Assembly: GCA_963662905.2 (NCBI GenBank)
Contig: CAXXFD010000003.1
Span: 1,302,001-1,366,000, forward strand
Source: G963662905 sp963662905
GTDB lineage: Bacteria; Bacteroidota; Bacteroidia; Bacteroidales; WRLA01
DNA: 64,000 nucleotides
Direction of reading: 5' to 3'
How positions within the stretch are numbered: position 1 is the stretch's first letter; each line of letters starts with the position of its first letter. The translations under genes were made by a program, and so were the position numbers. The notes below the pieces were generated by a model. The model searched no databases. It was not told the origin of the DNA and worked only from the letters and a program-made list of their open reading frames with translations. Below are positions 1 through 8,593 of this stretch, in pieces.

Positions 1-40
1 AAGAAAAAAAACCTGCTTCAAATTTTGTTGAGCAGGTTTT
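1..40 (-). terminator. Intrinsic terminator of cysH
   Basis: A perfect 10-bp stem (AAAACCTGCT at 8-17 with AGCAGGTTTT at 31-40) closes a 13-nt loop. Read on the minus strand it is followed by a T-rich run (complement of 1-10). It lies about 20 nt past the cysH stop. Confidence 0.85.
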
Positions 41-61
41 CATAAATATTTTGAAAATCTT

Positions 62-763
62 TTATCGCGCATGCAATCCGCATTCTTTCAATTCGGGATT
101 TTCCCACCACCATCTTCCGGCGCGAACATCCTCTCCGGGTTCAATGGCACGGGTGCAGGGCTGGCAGCCAATGCTCGGAAAACCTTTGTCGTGCAAGCGG
201 TGATAAGGCACATTATTTTCGTGTATGTAATCCCAAACATCTTCTTCCGACCATTCAATCAAAGGATTAAACTTAATGAGGCCATTGTTTTCGTCCCATT
301 CGATCATCTGCCCATTGGTGCGTGTAACAGACTGGCTGCGGCGCAAACCGGTAATCCAAACATCCAGAGAAGATAAGGCACGCTGCAAAGGCTCAATCTT
401 GCGGATATGACAGCAAAGTTTCCGGTTTTCCACGCTATCGTAAAAGAGGTTGATCCCTTTGGCGTTCACCATTTCTTCAATGCGCTTGTGATCCGGGAAC
501 ATCACACGGATATTAATACCATAACGGCTGTTCGTCCGTTGGATCAGATCATAGGTCTCAGGAAAAACCCTGCCTGTATCCAATGTAAAAATATCAGCAT
601 TTTTATCCGCATTCAGCACCATATCGGTTAAAACCTGGTCTTCGGCACCCATGCTCGATGCCAGTGCAATTTTTCCCTTAAATCGCTCAAGCATTGCTTT
701 GATAACCTCTTCGGGATTTTGCCCACGAAACTCTTTGTTCAGTTCTTCTGCTATCTCTTTCAT
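62..763 (-). CDS. cysH: Phosphoadenylyl/adenylyl-sulfate reductase (CysH)
   Basis: The 233-residue cytoplasmic enzyme reduces APS or PAPS to sulfite with thioredoxin in assimilatory sulfate reduction. A PP-loop-like SSMGAEDQ lies at residues 36-43. The Cys pairs CC (117-118) and CxxC (200/203) are the ligands of a [4Fe-4S] cluster, which marks the APS-reducing (bacterial, iron-sulfur) subgroup rather than the cluster-free E. coli type. The catalytic ECGLH motif is at 227-231, near the C-terminus as in the family. The ATG at 763 gives a full-length protein. No cysD or cysN is adjacent, so it is probably monocistronic, with a candidate promoter at 885-913 and a terminator at 1-40. Confidence 0.93.
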   Translation of the reverse strand: MKEIAEELNKEFRGQNPEEVIKAMLERFKGKIALASSMGAEDQVLTDMVLNADKNADIFTLDTGRVFPETYDLIQRTNSRYGINIRVMFPDHKRIEEMVNAKGINLFYDSVENRKLCCHIRKIEPLQRALSSLDVWITGLRRSQSVTRTNGQMIEWDENNGLIKFNPLIEWSEEDVWDYIHENNVPYHRLHDKGFPSIGCQPCTRAIEPGEDVRAGRWWWENPELKECGLHAR

Positions 764-846
764 ATATCAATCTTTCATTTATGCAAATCTATTTGATGAA
801 CAGCCTGTAAAAAAACGGAACATCATCACCTATCCAATGGCCTTTA

Positions 847-884
847 AAAGAAAAAGCGCATCAACCCATAGAAGGTTTATGCGC
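847..884 (-). terminator. Terminator of the thioredoxin-fold genes, upstream of cysH
   Basis: The outer stem is GCGCAT (856-861) with ATGCGC (879-884); the inner stem is AACC (863-866) with GGTT (874-877). On the minus strand it is followed by TTTTTCTTTT. It lies 44 nt past the stop of the gene at 928-1527. It also overlaps the predicted cysH transcription start, so an attenuator role is possible. Confidence 0.7.
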
Positions 885-913
885 CAAAAGTACAAAAAAG
901 CTAATAATTCAAA
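885..913 (-). promoter_or_regulatory. Candidate cysH promoter (Bacteroidota type)
   Basis: Read on the minus strand, TTTG (913-910) is followed after 17 nt by TACTTTTG (892-885), a full match to the TAnnTTTG -7 element. The implied leader to the cysH ATG is about 115 nt. The -7 element directly abuts the hairpin at 856-884. Confidence 0.5.
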
Positions 914-927
914 TTTCGTAGAAACCC

Positions 928-1527
928 CTATTTTTTCACCTTTATGGTGCAGCCAATGGCTTTGGTAGTAGCCGGATCGGGCGTTTCGCCTTTTTCGATG
1001 GCTGCAATAGCGTTTTCGAGGAATTTTTCTTCTACTGCGGAGGCATCTTTATAATTATCATCAATGGCTCCGATATAGCGCACAATAGATTTTTTGCCTT
1101 CGTTCTGTATCAGGAAAATATGCGGTGTGCGCGTGGCTCCGTATTGCGGAAAAACTTTCTGGCCTTCGTCAAAAAGATAAGGAAAATCAAAGCCTTTTTC
1201 ATTGGCACGTTCCTGCATTTTCTCAAAAGAATCTTCGGGCACTACTGCCGGGTCATTTGGATTGATGGCCACAACGGGATAGCCTTTGGGCGCATATTTA
1301 TCGTTCAGGTCAATAATACGGTCTTCATAAGCAACTGCATACGGGCAATGATTGCAAGTAAATATCAGGATGACGCCTTTTTCGGCAGCAAAATCATCAA
1401 GCGAAATCATTTTGCCGTCGATATTTTTCAGTTTAAAACCGGGTGCTTCATCACCGGGAGAAAGCTGTGCCATGAGGGGAATGCTCAAAAAAGCAGCCAG
1501 GATAAAATTTAAGAATGTTGTCTTCAT
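928..1527 (-). CDS. Secreted thioredoxin-fold redoxin with CNHC motif
   Basis: The ATG at 1527 is chosen (199 residues). It places a signal peptide (about residues 1-20, ending LMAQ) at the N-terminus and leaves a 10-nt gap to the upstream gene; the longer frame from 1560 would overlap that gene and has no signal-like start. The AhpC/TSA-like fold is indicated by PGDEAPGFKL near the N-terminus and by the redox motif CNHCPY (Cys 58 and 61), followed later by a cis-Pro-type RTPHIFL. It probably acts in the periplasm as a peroxiredoxin or disulfide reductase; the substrate cannot be told. It is the last gene of a likely operon with the TlpA-like gene upstream. Confidence 0.85.
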   Translation of the reverse strand: MKTTFLNFILAAFLSIPLMAQLSPGDEAPGFKLKNIDGKMISLDDFAAEKGVILIFTCNHCPYAVAYEDRIIDLNDKYAPKGYPVVAINPNDPAVVPEDSFEKMQERANEKGFDFPYLFDEGQKVFPQYGATRTPHIFLIQNEGKKSIVRYIGAIDDNYKDASAVEEKFLENAIAAIEKGETPDPATTKAIGCTIKVKK

Positions 1528-1537
1528 TGTTTTGAAT

Positions 1538-2026
1538 TTATGGTTTGATAAAATATTCAAGTTGGTTCATTAATTCTTCAAAAGTGAAACTCTGTTCATA
1601 AAACCGTCGCTGTTCCGCATTATAGATCAATGTGGCCGGAATGGCGCCGCTCCAGTTTTTGTTCACCTGGTCAATCCAAATGTGCGCTTTTGGATCATCG
1701 AGCAAAACCACCCGGCCATTGATTGGATTTTCTTTAAGGAATGGTTTTACGCGCTTCTCAATATGATGTGCAAAATCAAGGCTTACGAACAAAAATTGAA
1801 CAGGCTGGCCTTCCAAACGCTCTGCCGCCTGATTAAATGCCGGCAATTCTTCCACACAAGGCTTGCACCATGTCGCCCAGAAATTAACGACATAAACTGT
1901 ATCGTTTTGTTGGTGCAACAATGGTTTTAAGCCATCAAAATCAAGCACAGAAATTTTTTCCTGAGCAAAACTATTGGCAGAAAAAATCATTAAAACGAAA
2001 AAAATTATATGATTGAGCTTCTTCAT
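1538..2026 (-). CDS. TlpA/ResA-like thiol-disulfide oxidoreductase
   Basis: The start at 2026 (162 residues) puts a classic signal peptide (MKKLNHIIFF..., cleavage after SFAQ) first; an in-frame ATG 15 nt upstream only adds five residues. The thioredoxin fold carries WATWCKPC with Cys 54 and 57, the TlpA/ResA active site, and a cis-Pro segment GAIPATLI. This family reduces periplasmic disulfides, for example for cytochrome c maturation. It lies 10 nt upstream of the second redoxin and 73 nt downstream of a small membrane protein; the three may be co-transcribed. Confidence 0.85.
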   Translation of the reverse strand: MKKLNHIIFFVLMIFSANSFAQEKISVLDFDGLKPLLHQQNDTVYVVNFWATWCKPCVEELPAFNQAAERLEGQPVQFLFVSLDFAHHIEKRVKPFLKENPINGRVVLLDDPKAHIWIDQVNKNWSGAIPATLIYNAEQRRFYEQSFTFEELMNQLEYFIKP

Positions 2027-2099
2027 TTGATTGTTTTTCAATGAAGAAAACAGATGATCAGGACTTTTGTTCCAGAATACTTGATAAACTGCAGCCGCT

Positions 2100-2453
2100 C
2101 TATTTTACAGGACTATAAGCACTGATCAGGTATAAAACGCCCGGAATGAGCGGCACGGCCATGACCCAGGAGGGATCTTCGCGAATGAACAAAGCTGCGA
2201 TAAATCCGGACAATACAGGAATAGATATCATAAAGCCACCCACTCTCTCCCATTTCCAGCCCAAAAGGAGTCCAATCAGGAAAAACGGAATTATGATCAG
2301 CCATAAATTTTCCAGCCAGGAGAGCGTAGCATTGGGCATCGGAAAACCATAGCCCACATAAAATGGTGTCACAAAAAGAAAAATCATGCCGGCACTTATG
2401 CGCGCGATCCATCGTACAATCCTCAGATGGTTTTTATTGTGGATAATTTTCAT
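2100..2453 (-). CDS. Small four-helix membrane protein, function unknown
   Basis: The 117-residue protein has about four hydrophobic segments (roughly residues 12-36, 47-67, 71-90 and 94-112) and no charged catalytic motif that I recognise. The ATG at 2453 lies 4 nt after the stop of the lipoprotein gene upstream, so the two are almost certainly co-expressed. I cannot assign a function. Confidence 0.7.
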   Translation of the reverse strand: MKIIHNKNHLRIVRWIARISAGMIFLFVTPFYVGYGFPMPNATLSWLENLWLIIIPFFLIGLLLGWKWERVGGFMISIPVLSGFIAALFIREDPSWVMAVPLIPGVLYLISAYSPVK

Positions 2454-2457
2454 GATC

Positions 2458-3639
2458 CTAACTTTTTTCCCAGCCTGATTTGATCTTCCATTGTCCCTCT
2501 TTTTTAATGATCTGCGCTTCCCATTCCATTTTCTTCATCCATGCTTTTCCGGGAACCGGCGAATAACCCTCTTTGGGTTCGATTTCCAGATAGATGTTCC
2601 CGTCAATTTTTTCCAGTTCATATTCTCCTGCGATGATCCCCCCGATTTCATCAACACCTAAAGTAAAGCGCCCCACGATTTCTACATCACCGGCCAGGCA
2701 GTTCAATTGTGGAATTGGTGGTGAAAAACGAATACGCAGTTCATGGCCATCCTGTCGCCCGGTCAATGATGCTATTTCATAAAAACCCTGATTTTCAATA
2801 ATTTTTAACTCAAAACCCTGATCCTCTATACCCTCTTTATCAACCGGTATTTCTGCTAAAACGCCTTTAAAATTTTTGTTCCAGCTCAAAGAAACCAGAT
2901 CCATGCTGTATTTGGTTTGCAAGCCTTTAATTCCGTTGATTTTAACCGGAAGTTTGATCAGTTCAGCCGGCCGGCCGTTAATGTCCACAGAAACTTTTTC
3001 CTCATCAGCAGCCAAAAAACGGAAATGCTTCATAAAAACCAAAGTCATAAATTCCGGTTCTTTTGCTTCGCCTCCAATGGGAGCCAATAAGGATGCAGGA
3101 GCCATTTGAGGGTTCTGTTCTTCGATATTCATCACAATCGAATTTCCAAAACGATCTTTCATAGATAAATTCGCTATCAGGCAGCCGTTCGTTTCTTCAA
3201 AACCATAATCAAAATCTGAAGCAGTAAGCTGCACCTCATTCAGCACCGGCGCATACATTTCATGAGTAAGTGCGAGATGCGGGCTGAAATAAATATCTGC
3301 TTTGCTTTCGCCATCATAATATAAAATGACCATAGCACCCTCATTTCCATCCTTTTCAATAATCTGCAATTCAATGGAACGATAATTGGCCAAAGGCTTA
3401 AATTCCACCAGCATCAGGCGGTCAATAATCCCGGCACCCCAGTTATCTGTATTCAGGCTAAAGGGGTTCAGAAGAACACCACTTTTATCGCTTCCATAAA
3501 TACTTATATCGTTTTTGCGGTTCCCCAGATAATCATTTTCATCTACAACCGAATCCTTAAGCTGGATGCATGCAGACAAACCGAGCAAAGTAGCGAATAC
3601 AACAAACTGAATTACAATGTAATGAAACTTATTTTTCAT
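2458..3639 (-). CDS. Putative lipoprotein of unknown function
   Basis: The 393-residue protein starts with a lipoprotein signal: a hydrophobic stretch and lipobox LSAC with the lipidated Cys at residue 24. The rest is acidic and beta-rich by appearance, with no motif I recognise. A -7 element TATATTTG (minus strand, 3673-3666) lies about 27 nt upstream of the ATG and implies a leader of roughly 20 nt; no clear -33 element is visible. It heads a likely operon with the small membrane protein, 4 nt downstream. Confidence 0.75.
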   Translation of the reverse strand: MKNKFHYIVIQFVVFATLLGLSACIQLKDSVVDENDYLGNRKNDISIYGSDKSGVLLNPFSLNTDNWGAGIIDRLMLVEFKPLANYRSIELQIIEKDGNEGAMVILYYDGESKADIYFSPHLALTHEMYAPVLNEVQLTASDFDYGFEETNGCLIANLSMKDRFGNSIVMNIEEQNPQMAPASLLAPIGGEAKEPEFMTLVFMKHFRFLAADEEKVSVDINGRPAELIKLPVKINGIKGLQTKYSMDLVSLSWNKNFKGVLAEIPVDKEGIEDQGFELKIIENQGFYEIASLTGRQDGHELRIRFSPPIPQLNCLAGDVEIVGRFTLGVDEIGGIIAGEYELEKIDGNIYLEIEPKEGYSPVPGKAWMKKMEWEAQIIKKEGQWKIKSGWEKS

Positions 3640-3695
3640 AATTTACTTTGATTTGTTTTGAGCCTCAAATATAGAAATTCAGAAGAAAACGACAT

Positions 3696-3728
3696 AAAAA
3701 AAGGGAATACCAAAGCATTCCCCTTTTT
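3696..3728. terminator. Bidirectional terminator between the peptidase and lipoprotein genes
   Basis: A GGGAAT (3703-3708) / ATTCCC (3717-3722) stem is flanked by an A run (3696-3702) and a T run (3724-3728). It lies about 20 nt past the stop of the S9 peptidase on the minus strand and ahead of the lipoprotein promoter. Confidence 0.8.
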
Positions 3729-3746
3729 CAATATTTTGAACCAATT

Positions 3747-5900
3747 TTATTTCAGATTATCATTCATATGATCTGTAATCTTTTGAATCAGATGCGCACG
3801 ATCCTTGCCGCGGACATTATGTTCGTGCCCGGGATAAATGAAATAATCGAGCTGGATTCCTTCTTCGATGCAAGCCTGAATAAAGCTGAGGCTGTTTTGC
3901 CATACCACAACCGGATCGGTAGTACAGTGCATCACCAAAAGGTCGGTTTTCAGTTCACCGGCTTTATCGCTTAAGCGCGCCTGATCATATCCTTCCGGAT
4001 TTTCTTCGGGCGTATCCATATAGCGTTCGCCATACATAATTTCATAATATTTCCAGTCAATCACCGGACCGCCACAACTGGCTGCCTTAAACACTTCCGG
4101 ATGATTCAGCACCATGCTGATAGTCATAAATCCGCCATAACTCCAGCCATCAACACCCATACGGTCGGCATCCACAAAATCAAGGCTTTTGAGGTATTCT
4201 ACACCAACCATCTGGTCTTTCACTTCCTGCTGTCCTAAATTACGGTGAATCATGCTCTCAAATTCAAATCCCCGATTGGCTGTACCATGATTATCCAGTG
4301 TAAAAACCACATAACCTTGTTGAGCCATATAATTCAGGAAAATGCCGGCACCGCCAAGCCATGTATCATTTACCAATTGCGAATGTGGTCCGCCATAAAC
4401 ATAAAGGAAAACCGGATACTTTTTACCTTCTTCAAAATCAGCAGGTTTGATCAAACGATAATACAAATCATCGCCATTATCGGCTTTGAGTGTTGCTATT
4501 TCCATTTCGCCCAGTTTATAATCCTCGAGCGGATTGGGTGCAGTAAGGATGTTCTGAACGATTTTTCCTTTGCTGCTCAGCACATTAATGATGCGTGGAA
4601 CATCTGTACTGCTGTATGAATCAATCAGATATTTCCCTGAATGCGCCACCTGTGCCGAATGCGTACCATGTGCTTGTGTCAGTTTCTCAAGACTTCCATT
4701 TTTGATATTCAGTTTATAAATCTGTTGCTGAATCGGGCTGTCTTTTGTAGTGGCAATGAAAAGATTCTCGCCTTTGGCATCCTGGCCGGCAATTTCCGTA
4801 ACGACCCATTCACCTGTTGTCAGCTGCTTTTTCAGTTCACCATCCTGGCTGTAAAGGTAAAGATGATTGTAGCCATCGCGCTCGCTAAACCACACAAAAT
4901 CTTTTGTTTTATTGTTCAGGAAATAGGGTCCATGTTCCGGTTCCACCCATGTTTCCGCATTTTCTTCGAAAAGGGTATTTACCAATTCACCATTTGCTGC
5001 ATCATAACGGTTTAGTTTCAGATGATCCTGACCACGGTTCAAAACTGCAATATAGATGTAATCTCCATCGGGCGACCATGTGATATTGGTCAGATACTGT
5101 TCTTTGGGTTCACCGGTTTCCAGATAGATGGTTTTTGCGGATTTTACATCATATACGCCTAGAGTCACCTGATGGCTTTTCATGCCCGCCATGGGATAGC
5201 GAATAGGTTTTTCTTCGGCAATACGGGTAGTAATATCTACCAGCGGATATTCTGCCACCATACTTTCGTCCATGCGGTAAAAAGCCAGTTTTTGACCATT
5301 GGGCGACCAGAACGTACCTTTTTCGATACCAAATTCATTGCGGTGCACATCGCTGTGCCCATAAACAACACCTTTGTTATCATCATTGCTTACGGCAAAT
5401 TCTTTTCCCTCTTTCGAGATAAAAAGATTGTTTTCGCGCGTAAAAGCCGCAATATTTGATTTTGGGCTAACATCTACATTTTCTACATCCTCAGGCCATG
5501 AGTTCAGCTTTTCCATCTGATTGTTTTCCAGGTCATAAAGCATCAGGCTATTGTTGGCTGTCAGGCGTGCATGTTTGGTATCGTTCCAGCGGACACCGGC
5601 AATATAGCGCATGGAATCCAGACCGGCTTTGTTCAGCGCGCCGTTTACATCGTCCAATGTAAAAAGTGTATCGCGGCCATCTTTATTGGCATTACCTTTT
5701 ATAATTGCCCTGTAATTGGAAGCCAGATAAGTAAAATTATCCGATTCGGCCTGCCATTGCAGGTTGGGCAAACGCTCGGCATAAAGTGAATAGTTCAGAA
5801 ATGCGGCATCCGCTGCCGTAAAAACTTTGTCCTGCGCCAAACCTGCGATACTCAGGAATGATAGCAAGAGTGCAAATGATAGTGTACGTATGATATTCAT
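3747..5900 (-). CDS. Dipeptidyl peptidase IV-like S9 serine peptidase
   Basis: The 717-residue exported peptidase has a signal peptide (about 1-22, ...SIAGLAQ), an N-terminal beta-propeller of the DPPIV type (about 30-480) and a C-terminal alpha/beta-hydrolase domain. The catalytic triad is visible: Ser 587 in GWSYGGFM, Asp near 662 in CTTDPVV and His at about 692-694 in PGHEHN. DPPIV releases Xaa-Pro dipeptides from peptides in the periplasm or at the cell surface. It lies 17 nt downstream of the polyprenyl synthetase gene, so the two may share a transcript, and a terminator follows at 3696-3728. Confidence 0.93.
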   Translation of the reverse strand: MNIIRTLSFALLLSFLSIAGLAQDKVFTAADAAFLNYSLYAERLPNLQWQAESDNFTYLASNYRAIIKGNANKDGRDTLFTLDDVNGALNKAGLDSMRYIAGVRWNDTKHARLTANNSLMLYDLENNQMEKLNSWPEDVENVDVSPKSNIAAFTRENNLFISKEGKEFAVSNDDNKGVVYGHSDVHRNEFGIEKGTFWSPNGQKLAFYRMDESMVAEYPLVDITTRIAEEKPIRYPMAGMKSHQVTLGVYDVKSAKTIYLETGEPKEQYLTNITWSPDGDYIYIAVLNRGQDHLKLNRYDAANGELVNTLFEENAETWVEPEHGPYFLNNKTKDFVWFSERDGYNHLYLYSQDGELKKQLTTGEWVVTEIAGQDAKGENLFIATTKDSPIQQQIYKLNIKNGSLEKLTQAHGTHSAQVAHSGKYLIDSYSSTDVPRIINVLSSKGKIVQNILTAPNPLEDYKLGEMEIATLKADNGDDLYYRLIKPADFEEGKKYPVFLYVYGGPHSQLVNDTWLGGAGIFLNYMAQQGYVVFTLDNHGTANRGFEFESMIHRNLGQQEVKDQMVGVEYLKSLDFVDADRMGVDGWSYGGFMTISMVLNHPEVFKAASCGGPVIDWKYYEIMYGERYMDTPEENPEGYDQARLSDKAGELKTDLLVMHCTTDPVVVWQNSLSFIQACIEEGIQLDYFIYPGHEHNVRGKDRAHLIQKITDHMNDNLK

Positions 5901-5917
5901 ATTAATTAATTTGGGGT

Positions 5918-6892
5918 TTAAAAATTCCGTTCGATCAATGTGTTGGCAAAAGCGCGGAGGATTGCTTTCCGTTCATTGGGTTGCGCAATTCCATCCAAAT
6001 CTTCCAGTGCTTTCGTGTGGTATTTCAACATTTCATTTTTTGTAATCCGATCGATGCCCAGTTCTATAAATAATTCAGTAACGGCAGGCACCTTTTCTTC
6101 GTGTTCAAAATCTTCAGAAGAATAATAATGTTTCAGTTTTTTTCTTTGATCTTCATTGGCCAATTGCAAGGCGCTCAGGTAGAGAAAGGTTTTTTTATTG
6201 GTCATGATGTCGTTTCCGGGGCGCTTGCCGAAGGTTTTTTCATCACCAAAAGTATCGAGATAATCATCCATCAACTGAAAAGCCAGGCCGGTATTGATTC
6301 CAAAGCGGTAAATTGCCTCCGCATTTTCTTCGGATGCATTTGCCACCATGGCACCTATTTTCAGGCTTGCCGCCAGCAAAACGGCCGTTTTCAGGCGGAT
6401 CATCTCCATATAATCAGTTACAGCAACATCGGCCATTTTTTCAAAATCCATATCCAGTTGCTGGCCTTCACAAACCTCAATCGCAGTTTTATTAAAGGTT
6501 TTCATGATATCCGCAGCTGCGTAATGGTCTAAGCTCAGAAAATGCTTATAAGCCAATGCAAACATCACATCACCGGAAAGGATTGCTGTATTGGCATCCC
6601 ACTTTCGGTAAACTGTTGGTTTTCCCCTGCGCACCGGCGATTGATCAAGGATATCATCATGCACCAGGGTGAAATTATGAAAAGTCTCCAATCCCACTGC
6701 CGCAGGCAAAGCTGCTGAAGGCTCACCACGGAAAAGGTCGCAGGCAGCCAGCATCAGCACAGGCCGTATGCGTTTCCCGCCCTGCTGCATGGTATAGTCA
6801 ATTGGTTCGTAGAGGTTTTGGGGCTCCTGCAGGAAGATGGCTTTGTCGAGTTCCTGCTGAAAAAGATTGCGTAATTCATCAAGTGTGTACAT
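5918..6892 (-). CDS. Polyprenyl diphosphate synthase
   Basis: The 324-residue trans-prenyltransferase has all hallmarks: GGKRIRP (38-44), a first Asp-rich motif DDILD (79-83) followed by RRGKP, and a second DDYLD (209-213). It condenses isopentenyl diphosphate with allylic diphosphates for isoprenoid precursors (quinone tail, carotenoids or lipid carriers). A Phe five residues before the first DDxxD suggests a shorter product (C15-C20), but this is inference. It is followed after 17 nt by the S9 peptidase gene. Confidence 0.9.
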   Translation of the reverse strand: MYTLDELRNLFQQELDKAIFLQEPQNLYEPIDYTMQQGGKRIRPVLMLAACDLFRGEPSAALPAAVGLETFHNFTLVHDDILDQSPVRRGKPTVYRKWDANTAILSGDVMFALAYKHFLSLDHYAAADIMKTFNKTAIEVCEGQQLDMDFEKMADVAVTDYMEMIRLKTAVLLAASLKIGAMVANASEENAEAIYRFGINTGLAFQLMDDYLDTFGDEKTFGKRPGNDIMTNKKTFLYLSALQLANEDQRKKLKHYYSSEDFEHEEKVPAVTELFIELGIDRITKNEMLKYHTKALEDLDGIAQPNERKAILRAFANTLIERNF

Positions 6893-7067
6893 GTTGCGAA
6901 ATTAAAAAATATGGTTTATATAATCCGGAAAATCTTTTTGAAATCGGCTCGCATTAACAATCCGTGAGCTTTGGCAAGAATAAATTTATGGATGGCAATC
7001 CTATTTCCAAAACCAGGTGATTTGCATTGCAGCGGGAGTCTCAAGGATTCAACGAATGCGAACATTT

Positions 7068-7098
7068 TTTGGGGAATGAAAGTTTTGCGTTACTTTCG
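7068..7098 (+). promoter_or_regulatory. lgt promoter (Bacteroidota type)
   Basis: TTTG (7068-7071), exactly 19 nt, then TACTTTCG (7091-7098), one mismatch from TAnnTTTG. The implied start near 7105 gives a leader of about 14 nt to the lgt ATG. Confidence 0.6.
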
Positions 7099-7118
7099 TA
7101 AGCTCAAATGCGCAATTT

Positions 7119-7916
7119 ATGATGACAATTAGTATTGTATGGGATCCGAACCCTGCCATTTTCAGCCTTTTCGGACATGAAGTCCGCTGGTATGGTTTAC
7201 TTTTTGCTTTGGCTTTTGTAGCTGGGTATCAAATCATGACATGGATTTACAAAAGCGAAAAACGCAATTTAAAAGAGCTCGATAAGCTGGCTACTTATGT
7301 CATTGTGGGTACTGTTATTGGCGCCAGGCTGGGCCATTGCCTTTTTTATGAACCTTCCTATTATCTGAGCAATCCCATTAAAATACTTTATATTTGGGAA
7401 GGCGGGCTCGCCAGTCATGGTGCAGCGATTGGAATCCTGATTTCTCTTTGGCTTTATGCGCGCAAAACGGACTGGAACTACCTAAGCCTGGTTGACCGAC
7501 TGGTTGTGCCCGTTGCTCTTGGTGGTGCTTTTATCCGCTTGGGCAACCTGATGAACAGTGAAATTATCGGCAGTCCAACGGATATGCCCTGGGGTTTTGT
7601 ATTTCCATCAGCTATTTATCCGGGCGACCTCACACTGGCGCGCCATCCGGCACAGCTTTATGAAGCGCTCTGCTATTTTGCCATCTTTGGAATTTTGTTC
7701 CTGATCTACAAAAAATATAAAACCCAAACTCCTCAGGGTCTTATACTCGGCTGGTTCCTGATATTGGTTTTTGGCGTACGCATACTGATTGAATTTGTGA
7801 AAGAAAATCAGGTTGCTTTTGAAGCCGGCCTACCGCTTAATATGGGACAACTGCTGAGTATTCCTTTTGTATTGGCCGGGATAATTTTCGTGCTGCGGAG
7901 CATGAAAAACAGATGA
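7119..7916 (+). CDS. lgt: Prolipoprotein diacylglyceryl transferase (Lgt)
   Basis: The 265-residue integral inner-membrane enzyme transfers diacylglyceryl from phosphatidylglycerol to the lipobox Cys of prolipoproteins, the first step of lipoprotein maturation. About seven hydrophobic helices are visible. Family motifs include HEVRWYGLLFALAF near the N-terminus, GARLGHCLFYEP around residue 70 and the Lgt signature GAFIRLGNLMNSEIIG around 145-160. Two adjacent ATGs occur (7119 and 7122); either gives the same protein less one residue. It is the only gene on its strand here and has its own promoter. Confidence 0.95.
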   Translation: MMTISIVWDPNPAIFSLFGHEVRWYGLLFALAFVAGYQIMTWIYKSEKRNLKELDKLATYVIVGTVIGARLGHCLFYEPSYYLSNPIKILYIWEGGLASHGAAIGILISLWLYARKTDWNYLSLVDRLVVPVALGGAFIRLGNLMNSEIIGSPTDMPWGFVFPSAIYPGDLTLARHPAQLYEALCYFAIFGILFLIYKKYKTQTPQGLILGWFLILVFGVRILIEFVKENQVAFEAGLPLNMGQLLSIPFVLAGIIFVLRSMKNR

Positions 7917-8050
7917 TCGCCATTATAAACGAAAATCCGGTTTATCATAAGATCGGGCAGTTCGTAAGTATGGGAGCTCCAGCATTTCAAATAAAGCACG
8001 CTATGGCAAGCTGCGCAGGTTTAAGCTGAATAACTTGATATTCAATAATC

Positions 8051-8080
8051 AAAAAAAAAGAGGCATTGACCAGATGCCTC
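8051..8080 (-). terminator. Strong terminator-like hairpin with no gene upstream on its strand
   Basis: GAGGCAT (8060-8066) and ATGCCTC (8074-8080) form a perfect 7-bp stem with a 7-nt loop. Nine A residues at 8051-8059 become a U run on the minus strand. On the plus strand only a weak T tract follows at 8087-8090. It could still end lgt, but its orientation fits a minus-strand transcript starting in 8081-8540. Confidence 0.6.
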
Positions 8081-8544
8081 CTGTACTTTTAAAACCAAAA
8101 AACAATGTTGATTACTGCAATATCTCATATTTAAATTTATGGCAGTAGATAAGCATATTATCTGCCACAAAGAAACGAAGATTACAATTCACAAAAAAAA
8201 ACGGGCTGAAAAGTACGGATTTCGGAATGAAATGCCGGTATTTTGGAATTATCGTTAAAAGCAGGAACAAAAACGGTAAAGCTTTCGGTCATTTTTCAAG
8301 AATCACAACATTTATTCCTGTGTTTTTGGTTGTTTTTAGAAAACATTTTTTCAAATTAAATCCAAGCGGATTCCGACAACTTACATATACACCTAAATAC
8401 CAGTATTTAATAATTTTATTTATACTTAATTTAAATTATTTTTGTTATTACCCTTCAAATTCACAATTTATATATATTATCAAATATTCGGTCATTTTTT
8501 AAATATCACACAAAAGAATAGTCAGGCACACTAATGGCATGCAT

Positions 8545-8571
8545 AAAAAAAGGGAGCTGTTTAGCCCCCTT
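8545..8571 (-). terminator. Terminator of the rimP-nusA-infB operon
   Basis: AAGGG and GCT (8550-8558) pair with AGC and CCCTT (8563-8571), with one mismatch and a 4-nt loop. The minus strand continues with TTTTTTT. It lies 23 nt after the infB stop. Confidence 0.8.
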
Positions 8572-8593
8572 AATAAAAAATCACACAGTAATT

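Larger units (their letters stand above)
7917..8593. other. Intergenic region with hairpins, no convincing gene
   Basis: After lgt there is an AT-rich stretch of 677 nt. It contains a perfect hairpin at 8060-8080 (separate entry), a bulged hairpin at 8141-8166 (GGCA/TGCC with GATAA/TTATC), a 6-nt repeat pair TACTGC (about 8115) / GCAGTA (about 8143) that could compete with it, and the infB terminator at the far end. Open frames at 8227-8502 (+) and 7808-7999 (-) have no recognisable features and odd composition, so I do not call them genes. Confidence 0.6.

Noticed and set aside
8227..8502. 91-codon plus-strand frame after lgt
   Set aside because: AT-driven Phe/Ile/Tyr/Asn-rich composition, no promoter spacing, no motif. 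Better explained as noncoding.
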